A stretch of 64,000 bases of DNA from Aspidapion aeneum (taxonomy: Eukaryota > Arthropoda > Insecta > Coleoptera > Brentidae), in the NCBI GenBank assembly GCA_963576565.1, contig OY755044.1:54035783-54099782 (forward strand), read 5' to 3'. A program made the position numbers and the translations under genes. Shown here one piece after another: positions 22,593 to 35,059 of the stretch. A model generated the notes under the pieces. It saw only the letters and a list, made by a program, of their open reading frames with translations. It did not search any database and was not told the origin of the DNA. Each line of letters starts with the position of its first letter. Position 1 is the stretch's first letter.

Positions 22593-25500
22593 AACTTTTC
22601 GGTCTATTCGTTCTTGACCGGACCCTGTCGAGACCAAAAAGTTTTATAAAAAAATACCTGTTAAATGACACCGTACAAAAACTTGTAGGGAAAGATTTTC
22701 CAATCTTTTGGTTTTTAGGTCCTTGTTGAGACCGGAAAGATTTTCAAAAGGACCTGGTTGTAATGTGACACTTTCCGTACATAAAATTGTACTAAATTGC
22801 TTGTTTTTCAGTTGATTTTTAAAAAAATACTTGCTCCTTGTCTGTGTTTTTACTACATTTTTAAGCTGTTGCAAAAATAGGATTATATTAGCTGTCGTTG
22901 TTGCTATCCACTTTATATTATCCTGGCTTGCAGCTACAGTACGGCAGACACAAAACTCAGACGTCTGCTAAGTTTTTTTCTTATGAAACTCTGAATTAAA
23001 TGAGATAAACCATAGATATTCACACAATTCACCCACAGACTGATTCAAAAATATGTTTTCCTAGATTTACCAAATTTAAAAAAATATAGCACTATAAGAC
23101 CCAGGCAAAACAGGAAAGGATAGACCAGAAGGTCGAAATCGCTGACTAAAGAGACGAAATTTTGAAACAAAAAATCCACATAACGACTAGTCCACCCATC
23201 TAGGAACATACGTGGTTCCCCGTGTGCTTATCAATCAATTCTAAATTGGGAGACAAGATTCCTATGTTCCAAGTTGCGTGGACTTTTCAGTATATCGTAG
23301 AAACAAAAGTTTTTAAACAAAGTTTAATTAATTTGAACTAGAAGCAGGGCTAACTCCAGACTTTTTAAGACTGTGGGCAAAAGTATCCCTCCGCCTCGTA
23401 TTCGTGAAGTAAAAAGAACATTTTAAAATTGATTTTGTTTTATTTTAGTTGACTGCAGTTTAAAGTTTACTGATGAAGTAATGTAGGTAGAGCTAGATTA
23501 AGTGGCGGAGCAAAACAGAACTTAAAATATATAATGTTAAAAAAAACACAAAACACAAGCTTATTAATTAGGTACCTGCTAGCTAAAAACAAACAAACAC
23601 GTCGTTGAAAGGGGAATTTTGTCTCTTGAAAATGGTTGGGCAGAATTTCCGAAGTTGTGGTGATTTTGATATAAATTGGTACGAATAATAAACTTATGAA
23701 GACATTTACAAAAATCATATTTTTTTTCCGGCGACGTAATATATGCGGCGTCGCAACGCTTTCAAATGTGACGTGACATTGATCCAGATTTTCTGAAATA
23801 ACTTAATAACTACATTAGATAGGACAGTTCTAATTTCACTTTTTGATGGACAATGAGTGTGCCTTTCTAACCAGGTATTACACTTTGGAAGCGTAATTAA
23901 GTTCCATTAAATAAAAATTGTTAAATTTAGTTTTTATCAAAATTTACATTTTTGTATTTTTCCTTAATTTTGGTTTATCTGAAGCGGTTAAGTGGTTTTA
24001 GGGGTGATTTTGGGTTTGGTTGCAAACTAAGGTTCCTTTTGAGTCTGCCTATAAGAATATATTATAACTTATATTTTTCACTCGCAGGAAATGATGCAAA
24101 AATTTTTTGAATTTGGTCACGTCAGTTTTTTTTAAAGTCTACGGATTTCGTTCATTACAAAAACATTTTTTCACTACACTTTATTTTGAACTATTTTTTT
24201 CTTAAGTTTTTATTGTTGTGTTTTAGAATTTAAAGAAAATTTTAAAAAATATATTGCAGTTCAAAAAAAATAGTCAGGGAGTTTGGGAATTTAATCCAAA
24301 CACAAGAAATGATACTTTAAAAATCCTTGAATTTTGAGTCAATTTTCGCACCTCTCCATTAATGTGCATGGGATTCTTATATTTCCCGGGTGATTTTGTT
24401 CCTCCAAAAGAATTTACTTTCCCAAGGAACAAGCTTTCAAAATTTGTGTAAATCTCCAAAAACCATATTGAAGTTTTCATGCCATTTACCCCAAAAATAG
24501 CTATTTTTAGAGAATCTATCAAATCCCATAAAAACAAGTCATTACTGTTATTAACTTGCTGTAGATCTATGACTTGAACTTAACTATAGAAATTTTTGTA
24601 CTTCTATTATATAAAGCATTTATTTTTTACTGACCATATACTATCATCCAGTTTATTAAAATATCGGGTCAAGCAAAAAAAAAACGGAAAAAAACGGAAA
24701 TTTTTATTCGATATATTTCTTGAACTATGCTACCGATTTTATTGAAAAAAGCTGATGTTTGCAGGAAATAAATCAGGATTAAAAAAAAAAAAATTATCCG
24801 CAATCTTGAGATTTCAAGATGGAGCACAAAATCATGCTAAACCCTTTAAATTTGCTTGTTGTAGTGTAAACTTCTTTAGGCGCGTTTAGCAATTTTTGTG
24901 GATAGTGAATTGAACTGAGCCATCAGGCTCGGCTATGTAATGCTCATTCGGGTGAAGTCGGCTCGACGTGACTAACTGCGAGAGGAACATTGAGCGAGCG
25001 ATATGATGATGCGGAGGAAGGCCAGTTTTATTAATTTCGACTTGTTGAAGTTTACATTTCTGCCGTGTGGTCTTAAGCACCCACACTTTTTTTTATTTGT
25101 ATGTTCCAGATCTTTTTTTAGTTTTTCCTTTTAATTTATAAAAAAATCCTATTTCTGCCACGTGCGGACGAGGTAGGCATTACTAAAATCAGTTGGATTG
25201 TTCCAAAAAAATTAATTTTTGTTTTAACCTTTATTGTACAGATTTCAATTCTGTCTCCATTCATTTCCTAATAAATTAATTATTACTAAACCGATTTTCC
25301 TCAAATAAAAAGTATCAATGCAAAAATTAATTGCGCTTTAAAGGTCCCTATCGAAATTTATCACCTTCTTAAAATTCAAGATGGCGGTCAGAATCAAACT
25401 TAACCTTTCAAAGAGGTTTGTTTATTCTTATGTTTCGAGAGACTATCCGTTTTTTTTAATTCGTTAAAAAGCTCTTTATCCGCCACACAGAACAAAACTT

Positions 25501-26388
25501 AAATCATTAGGGTTAGCAGTTTTGGAAGTATTAATTTTTATTTTAACCATTGATAGAGCAAAGATGTTTCACAAACTATACGATTGCCTAATTCTGTCTG
25601 CATTTCCTCACAAATTCATTAAAACTAAACCGATTTCAATTAAATGAAAAGTATCATAGTGAGAATCGATTGCTCTTTGAGCATCACCATAGCAACTTTC
25701 GTCAATTTTTAAATCAAAGATGACCGACTAAATAATATTTGTCTCTTTATGAAGGATCGCTATTTTTAGTTGCGAGTAATTTTCACCCCCTATCGATGTT
25801 AACCATGATGCTTTTTTGTTCAATAAAAGCAGTTCATTAATAAGGAATTCATAAGCAAGGAAATGCAAGCAGAATTTAAAAAGCAAACAAGAAATCCATC
25901 CCAAATTTTTAGGCTCATAGATTATTTGCTAATTTCTGAAGAAAGTGTATTTTTACCATATTACTTCCTGTTAAACTTTGATAAATTATTATAATCCAAA
26001 AAACTATTTTGTCTGGGGGTAAGGCCATCAACGACGCAGGTGTTGTTATATGAGGGCAGCCAAATGCGTAGAATAAAACGAAAAATGTATTAAAAAATTA
26101 ATAACAGCACTTGCAAAGTGCAATTCACCCTATTTAAATCGAACATTTTAAAGAATTCTATGATCAGGAGAGGCATCAAAATAGGCGGCCAATACTCCAG
26201 CCCCGGACCTGAACCTAATAATTATAAAAACATGTTACAAACACAATTTAACATTCTCTAGTTTCGGTTTATAATTACCGAAATAGAAAAGAAATTATTA
26301 ACTTAGATATTTATGAAATAATAAACTCCGCCAGCGATATTTTTAAAATACCGGTAATTTAATAAAAAAATGCACTGACCAAGAAACT
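22593..26388. other. Long gene-free stretch with faint repeats
   Basis: No gene supported. Two diverged blocks ~350 bp apart (about 25250-25400 and 25595-25740) share 'aattctgtctscattt', 'actaaaccgattt' and 'aaaagtatca', suggesting old tandem repetition. The remaining frames are AT-rich and not coding-like. Confidence 0.4.
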
Positions 26389-26396
26389 CAAATAAC

Positions 26397-26565
26397 AAGC
26401 CGCACACAGGGGGGGGTGCGGGACCCGGGCCCCGCCCCCCCCCCCAAGCCTATGATTTTTGTATATATTTTCCACATATTTCATGAATAAATACAAAAAA
26501 TAGCATGAAATACGACATTATGAGGCCTCGGGCCCCCCCAAGACACATTCCTGGGTGCGTTACTG
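26397..26565. mobile_element. ~169-bp hAT-type MITE, same family as 15143-15293
   Basis: The right end reads CCTGGGTGCGTTACTG, the reverse complement of the family's CAGTRRCGCACCCAGG start; the left end is diverged (GCCGCACACAGGGG). Interior text such as ATGAGGCCTCGGGCCCCC is shared in reverse with 15170-15200. Flanks CAAATAAC (26389-26396) and CAAATAAG (26566-26573) fit an 8-bp duplication with one change. Confidence 0.65.
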
Positions 26566-26573
26566 CAAATAAG

Positions 26574-27123
26574 TTTTGTTGCGAAATGTTATTAAAAGAT
26601 TCTGATTTTCTTCTCTACGAACGCACCACAAAGATAATGACACAATGTGGTGCATTGTTTTTGACACATTTATTCCAAGTCATTAGATTTCTAATTATTT
26701 GGAGCCATTAACTATGAAATACTTGAAATAATACTCTAGAGATGGTATTGCATAGAGTAGGATTTCCTTAAGGTCGATAAGTATATCAGTAGTAACTCAG
26801 ATGACCAACAAATTGGGAGGAAACCTGATGACGCCTCCGCGATGCTTAATTTCAAATTCACTATTACAGGTATTATGGGAAGTATGCCAACATTTTACAA
26901 ATAAAGCCTTAAAATTACTGCCTATATAAAGCGTTCCTAAAATTGTCTTATTATAATATTTTTACCCTAGAACTAATATAGTACAATATACGTACACGCT
27001 GATCTAGAGCTAAATAGAAAACATGTAGGTACTTGCAAACCCCAAAAGCCGCAGAAAACAGCCAGTTATTTATTTGGTATTTGTATTTTTTGTAACTTTA
27101 GACCCCTTTAGTACGTCTATGGG
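26574..27123. other. Gene-free stretch
   Basis: Nothing recognised. Confidence 0.4.
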
Positions 27124-27317
27124 CAGGGCCCGTAGTAGGCACGGGCAAACCGGGCTTCTGCTCAGGGGCGCCCAATCATAAGGGCGCCAAATCAGAGCTC
27201 TAAAGGTGCTCAATTGTAAATATAGAGTAGCCGGAGTAGATGTATTTAGAAGTATGAGTATAGGCGCGCCAATTTACTGTTTCGCCCAGGGCGCCTAAAT
27301 ATCTACGGCAGGTCCTG
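27124..27317. mobile_element. ~194-bp hAT-like MITE
   Basis: Starts CAGGGCCCGTAGTAGG; the right end CTACGGCAGGTCCTG is an imperfect reverse complement, with paired GGGCGCC motifs inside. TATGGG lies beside both ends, consistent with a decayed 8-bp duplication. Confidence 0.5.
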
Positions 27318-29310
27318 TTATGGGCTTCAGTTATTTAAATGTATTGTAGGTTCTAAGGTTCTATATAAATTCAAAGCATTTTGAGACATAAAACCTATTA
27401 ATATTTTGACAGCATATAATTAAAGTTTTTGTAGTCGGCACCCCTACTAAATATAAAAATTTTGGTTTCGTTTTCGAGAATACAGGTTCTCCTTAAATTT
27501 GGTATGGATGTATAATTTTTAAACATTATAAAATTGTCATTTTTAAAACGAAATTTAAGGTAAATGGTGTAATTTTGGGAATTTCGACAATTTTTTAAAA
27601 AGTGCTATTTTTAAGTATGTTTGGCATAAAAACTCCGGCACGATTTTTGTAAATTTATACAGTTTTTGAAAGCTTGTTTCTTAATATAACTAATTCCTTT
27701 GGAGGATCAAAATCACCCAGAAAATATAGAAATCCGAGGCACACAAATGAAGAGATGTCAAATTGAGCCCTAAATCCAATGTTTTTTTTACATAGCATTA
27801 TTTAAGTTTGAATTTTTTTATTAGACACCCGGTCTATTTTAATAATTCTGTTAATTTTTGATAATATTTAGACAAGAAATAAGAATAAAAAAATTAGTCG
27901 TAGTACTTAAAAAAAATTATTTAATCATAAGAGCATTTTTTTAAATTTTTTTATAAAACGCGATATTGCTAATTTTGGTATTTTTTTGCGCGGTTCTGTG
28001 TAAAGATAATATATAAATTTAAGCACACTGTGATAGGCTAACTCAAAAAATACAATAATTATTATACGAGATCAAAATCACCAGTAAACTGTGTTCAAGG
28101 GAAGCAAATAATCCAAAAATTTTAAAAATTACAAATTTAAATTTTGGTGAAAATTTCATTTCTAAAATTTTTTATAAAAAAACTCAAAATATTTGTTGAG
28201 ATTGTTATAGACCGGTAGATAGATACATCTACTGGCTGCATAAAATTGAAAACAAAATTGCACTATAAATTACCGTTTTTGAGATATTTGACAAAAAGTA
28301 GGTTACTATCAATCTTCACCTTTAGGGCGTCGTGACGCTACCTATAATGCGACGCCGAGCAAATCACTGTTTTTTCCTAACTTCTTAGGGATTCCTTAAA
28401 CAGCATGCCAAGTTATATCAAAATCACCCAAAAATTGAATATTTCCAATTTGACTGCCCGACCAAAAGGGATATTTGAGTTTTTTTGTATATAGGAACCT
28501 AGTTATTTGTAAAAAACTGATTTTCGTCGCCATTTTTTTAGGTGGCGGACCATATCTAAGGTCGCAAAGTCACAGGAATATTAAGGAGCACCAACTCTGA
28601 AATCATGCCAAGTTTCAAAACTTTATAAATTTTGCAACCTAATGCCCGGTCCACATCAAACCAATAAAATAAAAACAGCCACACAACAAAACTGCAAATT
28701 TTCGAAGACACGAACAAATTGTCAACTGCTGTCCACATATTGGAACATAATTAGTGAACTTTTTTTTCTCTTTGGAATTGGCTATTGATGTTTTTTATGC
28801 TTCTGTCCACTTCCTGTGAAGAAGTATCACACAATATTCCCATTTCCGTTAAGGAGTCTGCCTTTTATAAGGATTTTTTTTTATAATCAGGGTGTCTGGC
28901 GTCCCATAACAATCTATCAATCAATGTACTCTCAAGACCCCATTTAATTTTTTCTCCGGACATGGTAATTTTGCACACAGAAACTACACAAACTGAACCA
29001 CGATGTTTGATTCTGTTTTATTCGCGTACAGACTAGGCCAACAAAGTTGCCCAAACCGAAAACAAAACATCAACACTTTGATCTTTACCGAGAGGCGACG
29101 GGAAAATAAAAAGTTGCTGAAAACGCCAACAAAACAAAAAACTTCTTTGTTCTAATTTTATTTCAAAAATGTTGGAAAACATTGAGTTGTTGTTTTGTTT
29201 TGTTGGTTTGGTATGGACCCGCTATAAAATGTATGTACTAACTGGACTATTGACTATCAATCATCATTAAGGATTATAGACAAAACCGTTTAATTAACTT
29301 CGCAAGATTT
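27318..29310. other. Gene-free stretch
   Basis: AT-rich. A short inverted repeat GGCGTCG...CGACGCC lies at about 28326-28355. No gene recognised. Confidence 0.4.
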
Positions 29311-29515
29311 GTCACATTGACCAGCAGTGTTCTGAGGAGTCCCATAAGGACGAAACAGTTCAACACTTATTAGGTGTCCATTAGATCTTGGACCCCCGTG
29401 AGGTTAAGCTTTCAGGCTACCCACGGAAAAATATAAGGGAAACATAAACACCTTTTTGCCCGATTAGCCACGAAACTTGTTTGATTTTTAAATTCCCGGG
29501 TACGAAAATCCACGT
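29311..29515. repeat. Composite of two dispersed-repeat blocks shared with 18.7-19.5 kb
   Basis: 29311-29390 matches 19425-19510 in direct orientation; about 29445-29515 matches 18733-18795 inverted (GATTAGCCACGAAACTTGTT). The two blocks have a different relative orientation here, so at least one rearranged copy exists. Confidence 0.65.
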
Positions 29516-29946
29516 TTGTAAAAAATAGTCCTAAAGTTTACCTGCTGTATATATGTGTATAGTAAGTAGGAACCATCAAAAATATAACTTCTTAACTTGC
29601 TAATTAACACACACATTATAAAATATGGAAGTCAGCCGAAACTCTCTAGTATGAAAAAAAAGAGATAAATTTTAGAGCGCACGGCTACTGCCGCAACGCT
29701 TGCCAAAAAAAATGCATAAGTTGCAATGAGCATTCGTGTCGGTACAGTCAGCTTCTTCAAAAATGTTTCAAAAGCAAAGTGTAACCAACAGATTTACCGT
29801 TTCTTTTAACTAAATTTCTTGCTTTATTCGTTTTTTGCCTTTTTTCCTTTCTCTTTTAAAATAAGTTTAGTAATATTTTTAGCCATTTGCCAAAGCCAAA
29901 GGAGTTGCCCACAGTGCCACGTCCTGGTGCAGCCCTGGTGGGTTGG
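29516..29946. other. Gene-free stretch
   Basis: Nothing recognised. Confidence 0.4.
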
Positions 29947-30096
29947 ATCCACATGCATCCGTGATACGCATTCGTTATGTACCATGTAAGCAATCCAACC
30001 AATTTTGGACTGATTTTTTTCCCTAAACTATCATTGGTTGATATTGATCACGTGGTACACAACGGATACGTATCAGTATCACGGATGCATGTGGAT
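29947..30096. repeat. 150-bp foldback, probable MITE
   Basis: ATCCACATGCATCCGTGATA at the left is the reverse complement of the right end TATCACGGATGCATGTGGAT; pairing continues inward through GTACC/GGTAC. No certain target duplication. Confidence 0.75.
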
Positions 30097-30379
30097 TCAG
30101 CCTTACACGGTTTCGACGCGCTCTTTGATTTATTGATTTTCTCCCGATCTCTCTTAACAGTCAAATTGCAATATAAGTATAAAAAACAAACGAATTCTTT
30201 TACTCTATTTCTAAGTTGAATTATCGGCGTCCAAGGCGACGTGACGTCTTTTCAGATGATAAGAAAAATGTGCCAAAGGAGTTTTTCTCAACATTGATTT
30301 AAGGATTTCTACAAACACATTTATTTTTATTTCAAGGCGGCTATTTAATAGTTATTTAAACAACAAGGTTTGAAAACGA

Positions 30380-30457
30380 CTCTTTGCATACGATCGAGAC
30401 AGTTCGGTAGACCGCGCCGAAGGCGAGGTCTACAAGTCGAGGTAGTGTGCAAAGAGG
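30380..30457. repeat. Stacked hairpin, ~78 nt
   Basis: An outer stem CTCTTTGCA/TGCAAAGAG encloses a second stem GTAGACC/GGTCTAC, which encloses GCC-GAA-GGC. The unpaired parts between stems are short. It is compact enough to be a structured RNA or a foldback DNA element; nothing shows transcription. Confidence 0.6.
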
Positions 30458-30478
30458 TGTTTAAACGAGTTTTTTACA

Positions 30479-30829
30479 ATATTTTTTATACGACTGCTAA
30501 TAAAGAAAGAAAAATCAAATTTTAATTTAACTTGTTTTTATTTCCGACATTTTTACAACAAAACTTTAAAAATTCAACAATTTTTTGACGTATCTAATCA
30601 ACAAAACATACGAGCAGTGATGGTTGCTACGGAACTTATATTGATGGGTGACAACAACAAAAATCACAATGACGGGAGACCCGTATGCAGAAATGACATA
30701 GGCGTGCGCAAAAATGACATAAGCGTGTGCAAAACGTTTTGCACACAGCGTGCGCAAAATGCCATTTTCAGATCGTGTTCTCCGTGCGCAAAACCCCCTT
30801 TTACAAGACAGTCGTATAAAAAAAAATAT
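30479..30829. mobile_element. ~350-bp segment with short inverted ends and an internal perfect palindrome
   Basis: TTTTTTATACGACTG at the left pairs with CAGTCGTATAAAAAA at the right. Inside are repeated TGCGCAAAAATGACAT-type motifs and a perfect 22-bp palindrome at 30725-30746 (GTGTGC, AAAACGTTTT, GCACAC). Possible MITE. Confidence 0.45.
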
Positions 30830-30950
30830 GTCTACCTTAATAAGTATCTAACTGTATACAATAGGCTTTTAAACAAAAATATTTTTTGAAAAAAAAATAC
30901 CACAAAAAAAAATTCAAAAAAATATTTTCAAAATTTTGCCCTTTTTTTCG

Positions 30951-31135
30951 AAAGCTAATGAAACGTGCACCACTGCCGTCAGAGGGTACTAAGATACAAA
31001 GGTACAAAACGCATGTTTAATGGAGGAGGACCACCCCCCTGCCAGGCTTGGGGCGGTGGTTCCCTTTCGTAAAATGTTCATCATCATCATTAAACGCAGC
31101 ATATCGCTCGAATCTCGGATGTAGGGCCTGAACTA
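30951..31135 (-). repeat. Inverted copy of the 20271-20550 repeat
   Basis: See 20271-20550. The order of motifs is the same on the opposite strand, including GTAGGGCCTGAACT at the end. Confidence 0.7.
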
Positions 31136-33709
31136 ATAGGTAAAAGGATAGACCAATAGGTACTAAAATTAAGACAAAGCAGCTAATTTAAAAAGAAGAT
31201 ATATATCATAACAAAAACATTTCTAGAAATGTTTTTTAAACTTTGCTATTTCAGTTTGAGATTCGTAGCTCATTCCGAAGTAGAGTTTTAGATAGGTCAA
31301 ATATGGGCTGAAATGTTTCAAGAAAAGATGGTACAGCAGTTGCGCGAACTTGGCGAGGCACTGCTGTGCCCTCAGATTATAACTAGAGGTGGTGATTATA
31401 ATAATTTAATTTAATTACTTATTTTTACATTTCTGACAACAAAACCTCAAAATAGATATTAACTTAAATATAACAACGGGATGTCATGGGTATCTGAATC
31501 CCGGTGCGCAAACCGAACTGAACTTTAGATTCTCATGGCATTCTGGTAGTGCAAATCACGAACAAAGTTTGCCAAATCATCGGCTTAACAAGGGTGGAAA
31601 GTGGTACGAAGCAAACGGGTTCGGGCAAGACGGAAAAAGTGCTTTTCGCATGCTTGTAAATACTCAAACACTATAAACTCCTACAGGGACCTACCAAGCC
31701 GGCGTTCAATCAGTGGTTTGATAAAAAACATATTTAAAACAAAACGAATCAAAAAAAGCTTTTTTTTAGGAGAGTGCGGAAAGTGTTACTTTTCCACATG
31801 CATTTCAGTTTTCAAAGTGCCACTTTTCGGTCGGTATCTTATTATTAATTTTTTTCGGTGTCCTTTTAACAACAACTTTCAAATAGTTCTCAAGAATGGC
31901 CCTTGTCAAGGCATTGTCAAGGTTTTAATGCTTTACCCGCATATTAACCATCTGCCTAATTAATTATCCAGGAATAAGTTTCTCAATGTGGTGTGGATGT
32001 TGCATCCTTTACAACCTATGATTTTAGGAAACGTTTTTTCTCCGCAAGTCTGTAGAAAAAATATTGTTCCTAACTCTTGGGGAAAGTTTATTTTCCGCAC
32101 TTGATTGCTGGCCGAACTGCTACTACTACTACAATTGCGTGCGAAAAAGTTATACTTTCTGTACTTGTTAGGAAATATACCATATTGCCAAATTAAAAAA
32201 AGACAGATTTTTAAATTGATATAAATTTTTATACAATATTTTGCTTTAATGCCTAACTATTTTGGCATACACTGTATAAAAATTGATCACCACTTTTGCT
32301 CTATAATATAAATAACAAATCTTCAACCATGGTTACCGATCTACAGAGGGGTAAAATATTTCTTGCCCCCGAACTTTTTGGCAGGGCGCCGCTGGTGGAA
32401 ACCAAAGTTCAAAAAAAGGTACCAAAGGAAAAACTTTATAAAATAAGTTCTTAACCTACTTAAATTAAGAATAAGCTAGCTTTGGTTGTACACTCGCCCA
32501 CTTTATCTCCTCTTATTTTTTCCACATTTGCAAAATACTAGTGCATTATTGGGCAACATTGTGTAGTTTGAAATAAGCATTATGATTTAGTAAATGATTT
32601 TCTTTGGTAGTTTTTAAAGTCCGCTGAAATTATGGGCTTTCCAGACGAGTTTTCGCAATCTTATATGACATTAAAAAAGTGGGCGACTGTACATGATTAA
32701 TTAGGAACACAGTTATAGGTATCGCAATTATGGAAATTGGAAAGTTAAAAAAAACTTAAGAAATATGACCGAAAACAAAAATAATATTATTGGGATCGGG
32801 ATTAAACAATATGTATCTTAAACGGTATTATCTAGATTAAATAAATATGTAGATATTTTTAATAACGTTACAAATTTTTAAAAACAGCAAGATAGTTAAA
32901 ATTGCGTTTTATTTTTTTAAATGAAAATATTTTGAAACCCAGATATTTTGTTTACAAGTAAAACACTTGCGTAGTTGTGACTATGATGTTTAAATTAATA
33001 ATTAAACATATGATGATGGATCTAATATGTATTTTCTTCTCAACTAAAAGCATTAATTACGGTTAGGGGAGGGAGTTCCTCGCGTGATTAGCGATGGTTT
33101 GGATTTTTAGACAAGATTGAAATTTTTGTCGCGCGGTACATGCCCGTCTAAGAAAAACTTTCATTCATTTGCGTCCGTTGATCATTCACACACGCTTTTA
33201 GGCCTTCGCGATTGGAGCGTGCGCTCTAAAACTGCCTGACTTGAATCTGTGTATGAACGTTGCTATCGAATCCGTGGGATACCGCCTGAATTGTTTCTTC
33301 TTCTGATATATCTCAAAAACCAAACCGGTGGCAACATTTTTTGCTATTTTAATTTTTTTTGCAAAAAAGGTATTTTATCAAGTGTCGAAAACGCCTAATT
33401 TAGATGAATCACACAAGTAGAGGTAACCGCTTTTGCCGTGTTCTCAAAAATTATTTTTCCAACGAGTCGCTGAGCTTTTTCCAAATAGCAACCGCTTTTA
33501 AATTACTGGTTCTTCATGTTAATTTTGCAGAACAAGTGAAGCTCTTGAAATTTGCGTCGGAAAAAAAATGATAACTAGATCAAAAATGTCATTATGTTCC
33601 TGCCTAAAATTTCCTTCGGAAAAAAATTTATGAAAAAAAAATCTCACTTATTGTCTTCCTACCTAAAACTTTACATTTACTTATTGCTGTCAAATAGAAA
33701 TTTGCACAA
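31136..33709. other. Long gene-free stretch
   Basis: No gene or repeat supported. A 120-codon open frame at 31601-31963 has no recognisable family and low-complexity composition, so I do not call it. Confidence 0.4.
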
Positions 33710-33717
33710 TAGCAACC

Positions 33718-33780
33718 TAGAGTCCCTGTATGTTGACATATTTGGATATATTAATATATCCAAATATGTCAGGGACTCTA
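33718..33780. mobile_element. 63-bp palindromic hAT-like MITE
   Basis: Starts TAGAGTCCCTG and ends CAGGGACTCTA; the whole element folds back apart from a 7-nt extra segment in the left arm. A perfect 8-bp duplication TAGCAACC flanks it (33710-33717 and 33781-33788). A larger relative with the same termini lies at 52418-52612. Confidence 0.88.
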
Positions 33781-34012
33781 TAGCAACCAACCCTGAAGTT
33801 TTATTTTTTTTTTCTGTGAAGCTAAAAATGCACCATTTTGTTTTCGGTGTACAATATATACTACATATTTTCAATTCTGTTTTTGTCGCATCTCGTTTAT
33901 GTATATTCTTTGATTTTACTTAACGGTTTTGTCAGTATATTTTACTTGACGAAAGTAAAACAAATTAATATTAGGGACTTATTGGAATAAAACCTGACTT
34001 TATTTTAGAGTC

Positions 34013-34240
34013 TCTTGACTTGACTACAGTGGAAAATCTATATTTTAGAAGTAAAAACACTTAATTGCAAGGAAAAATGTATTGTTTAATTCACAACAGT
34101 TTTTCTCTCATTTTTACATAACCTATATCTTGTTACCGCCATAAACTTACAGTTGGTAACACTACATATACCAGTGTGGCAAACCTTTAAAGAGTGCTTT
34201 CAGGAAAGGAGGAATTGGACCCCTATTCTCTAATTCTACA
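34013..34240 (-). repeat. 3' LTR of the copia element
   Basis: On the minus strand it starts TGTAGAATTAGAG and ends CAAGTCAAGA. The end was placed from the GAGTC duplication and from divergence after this point; it is not the usual CA. Five differences from the 5' LTR were counted by eye. Confidence 0.9.
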
Positions 34241-34250
34241 CTCCCACTCA
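34241..34250 (-). other. Polypurine tract of the copia element
   Basis: Minus-strand TGAGTGGGAG lies directly before the 3' LTR's TG, the expected place for the plus-strand primer. Confidence 0.75.
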
Positions 34251-34464
34251 ATTCTACATTTCCTGAATCAAAAATCTTTAAAAAAACATTTTTAACAAAA
34301 AACCTTAGAAAAACTTATTTTACCTTAAGATATCTCAATTACTATCTAAAACTGAAGAAATTCCAGAATAAACATATTTTAGAAAAACTACTTAAAAATT
34401 TAACTTTTTACGAACTTCTAAAAATAAAAATTCTTATATCTAAGTTTAAAACAAGGTTTTTCTA

Positions 34465-34849
34465 CTAAATGTTGAGTGTAATAACATTAAGCTTCTCACG
34501 AAAATAATTAAATTTAACTTTATTTAACGGTTTTGTCAGTATATCTGCAATTTGTTCAGCTGAAGGCACATAATTTAGATTTATTAAATTTTGACTCACA
34601 CAATCTTTTATAAAATGGTGTTTAATATCTATATGTTTAGTACGCTTTGTCTCCAACGTACTTGCCATTTTAATACAACTCTGATTGTCTTCAAAAATTT
34701 GAACTGGAAAAACTTTAATATTTAAAATCTCACTTAAAAGCTGAGCAACAAATTTGCATTCAGTAACGCATGCAGATAACGCGACATATTCTGATTCAGA
34801 ACTAGATAGGGATACTGTAACTTGCTTCTTTGTTTTCCAACAAATATTT
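34465..34849 (-). pseudogene. Copia RNase H and C-terminus
   Basis: Minus-strand reading gives CWKTKKQVTVSLSSSESEYV, then CIKMASTLETKRTKHIDIKH and NYVPSAEQIADILTKPLNK, the classic C-terminal RNase H segment of copia polyproteins (the SESEY and KHIDI motifs), ending at a stop at 34465. It is separated from the rest of the RT/RNase H by the RTE insertion that begins near 34850. Confidence 0.92.
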
Positions 34850-35059
34850 ATTTTATTTTTATTTAGTCGGTTTAGAACGTTTTTCTACGTTGTCCGACGC
34901 CTATTCTCCACCTCCTTCGATCCTAACAATCATCTTTTGTCAGATTTTTTTTTTCATTCTAGTTTAGGACGCCCTCTTTTTCTGCGCCCTATTGGTTGCC
35001 ATTCTAGAACCTGCTTTGGTAATCTTTCGTCGTTCATCCGTTGTACATGACCGTTTCAT

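Noticed and set aside
24274..24537. 87-codon minus-strand frame
   Set aside because: No domain, no neighbours, ordinary chance frame.
31601..31963. 120-codon open frame
   Set aside because: AT-rich lysine/phenylalanine composition, no family, no splice context; likely chance.
33594..33923. 109-codon open frame
   Set aside because: It runs straight through the 63-bp MITE and its target duplications, so it cannot be an ancestral gene.
34754..35050. 98-codon plus-strand frame
   Set aside because: It spans the copia/RTE junction antisense to both; a chance frame.
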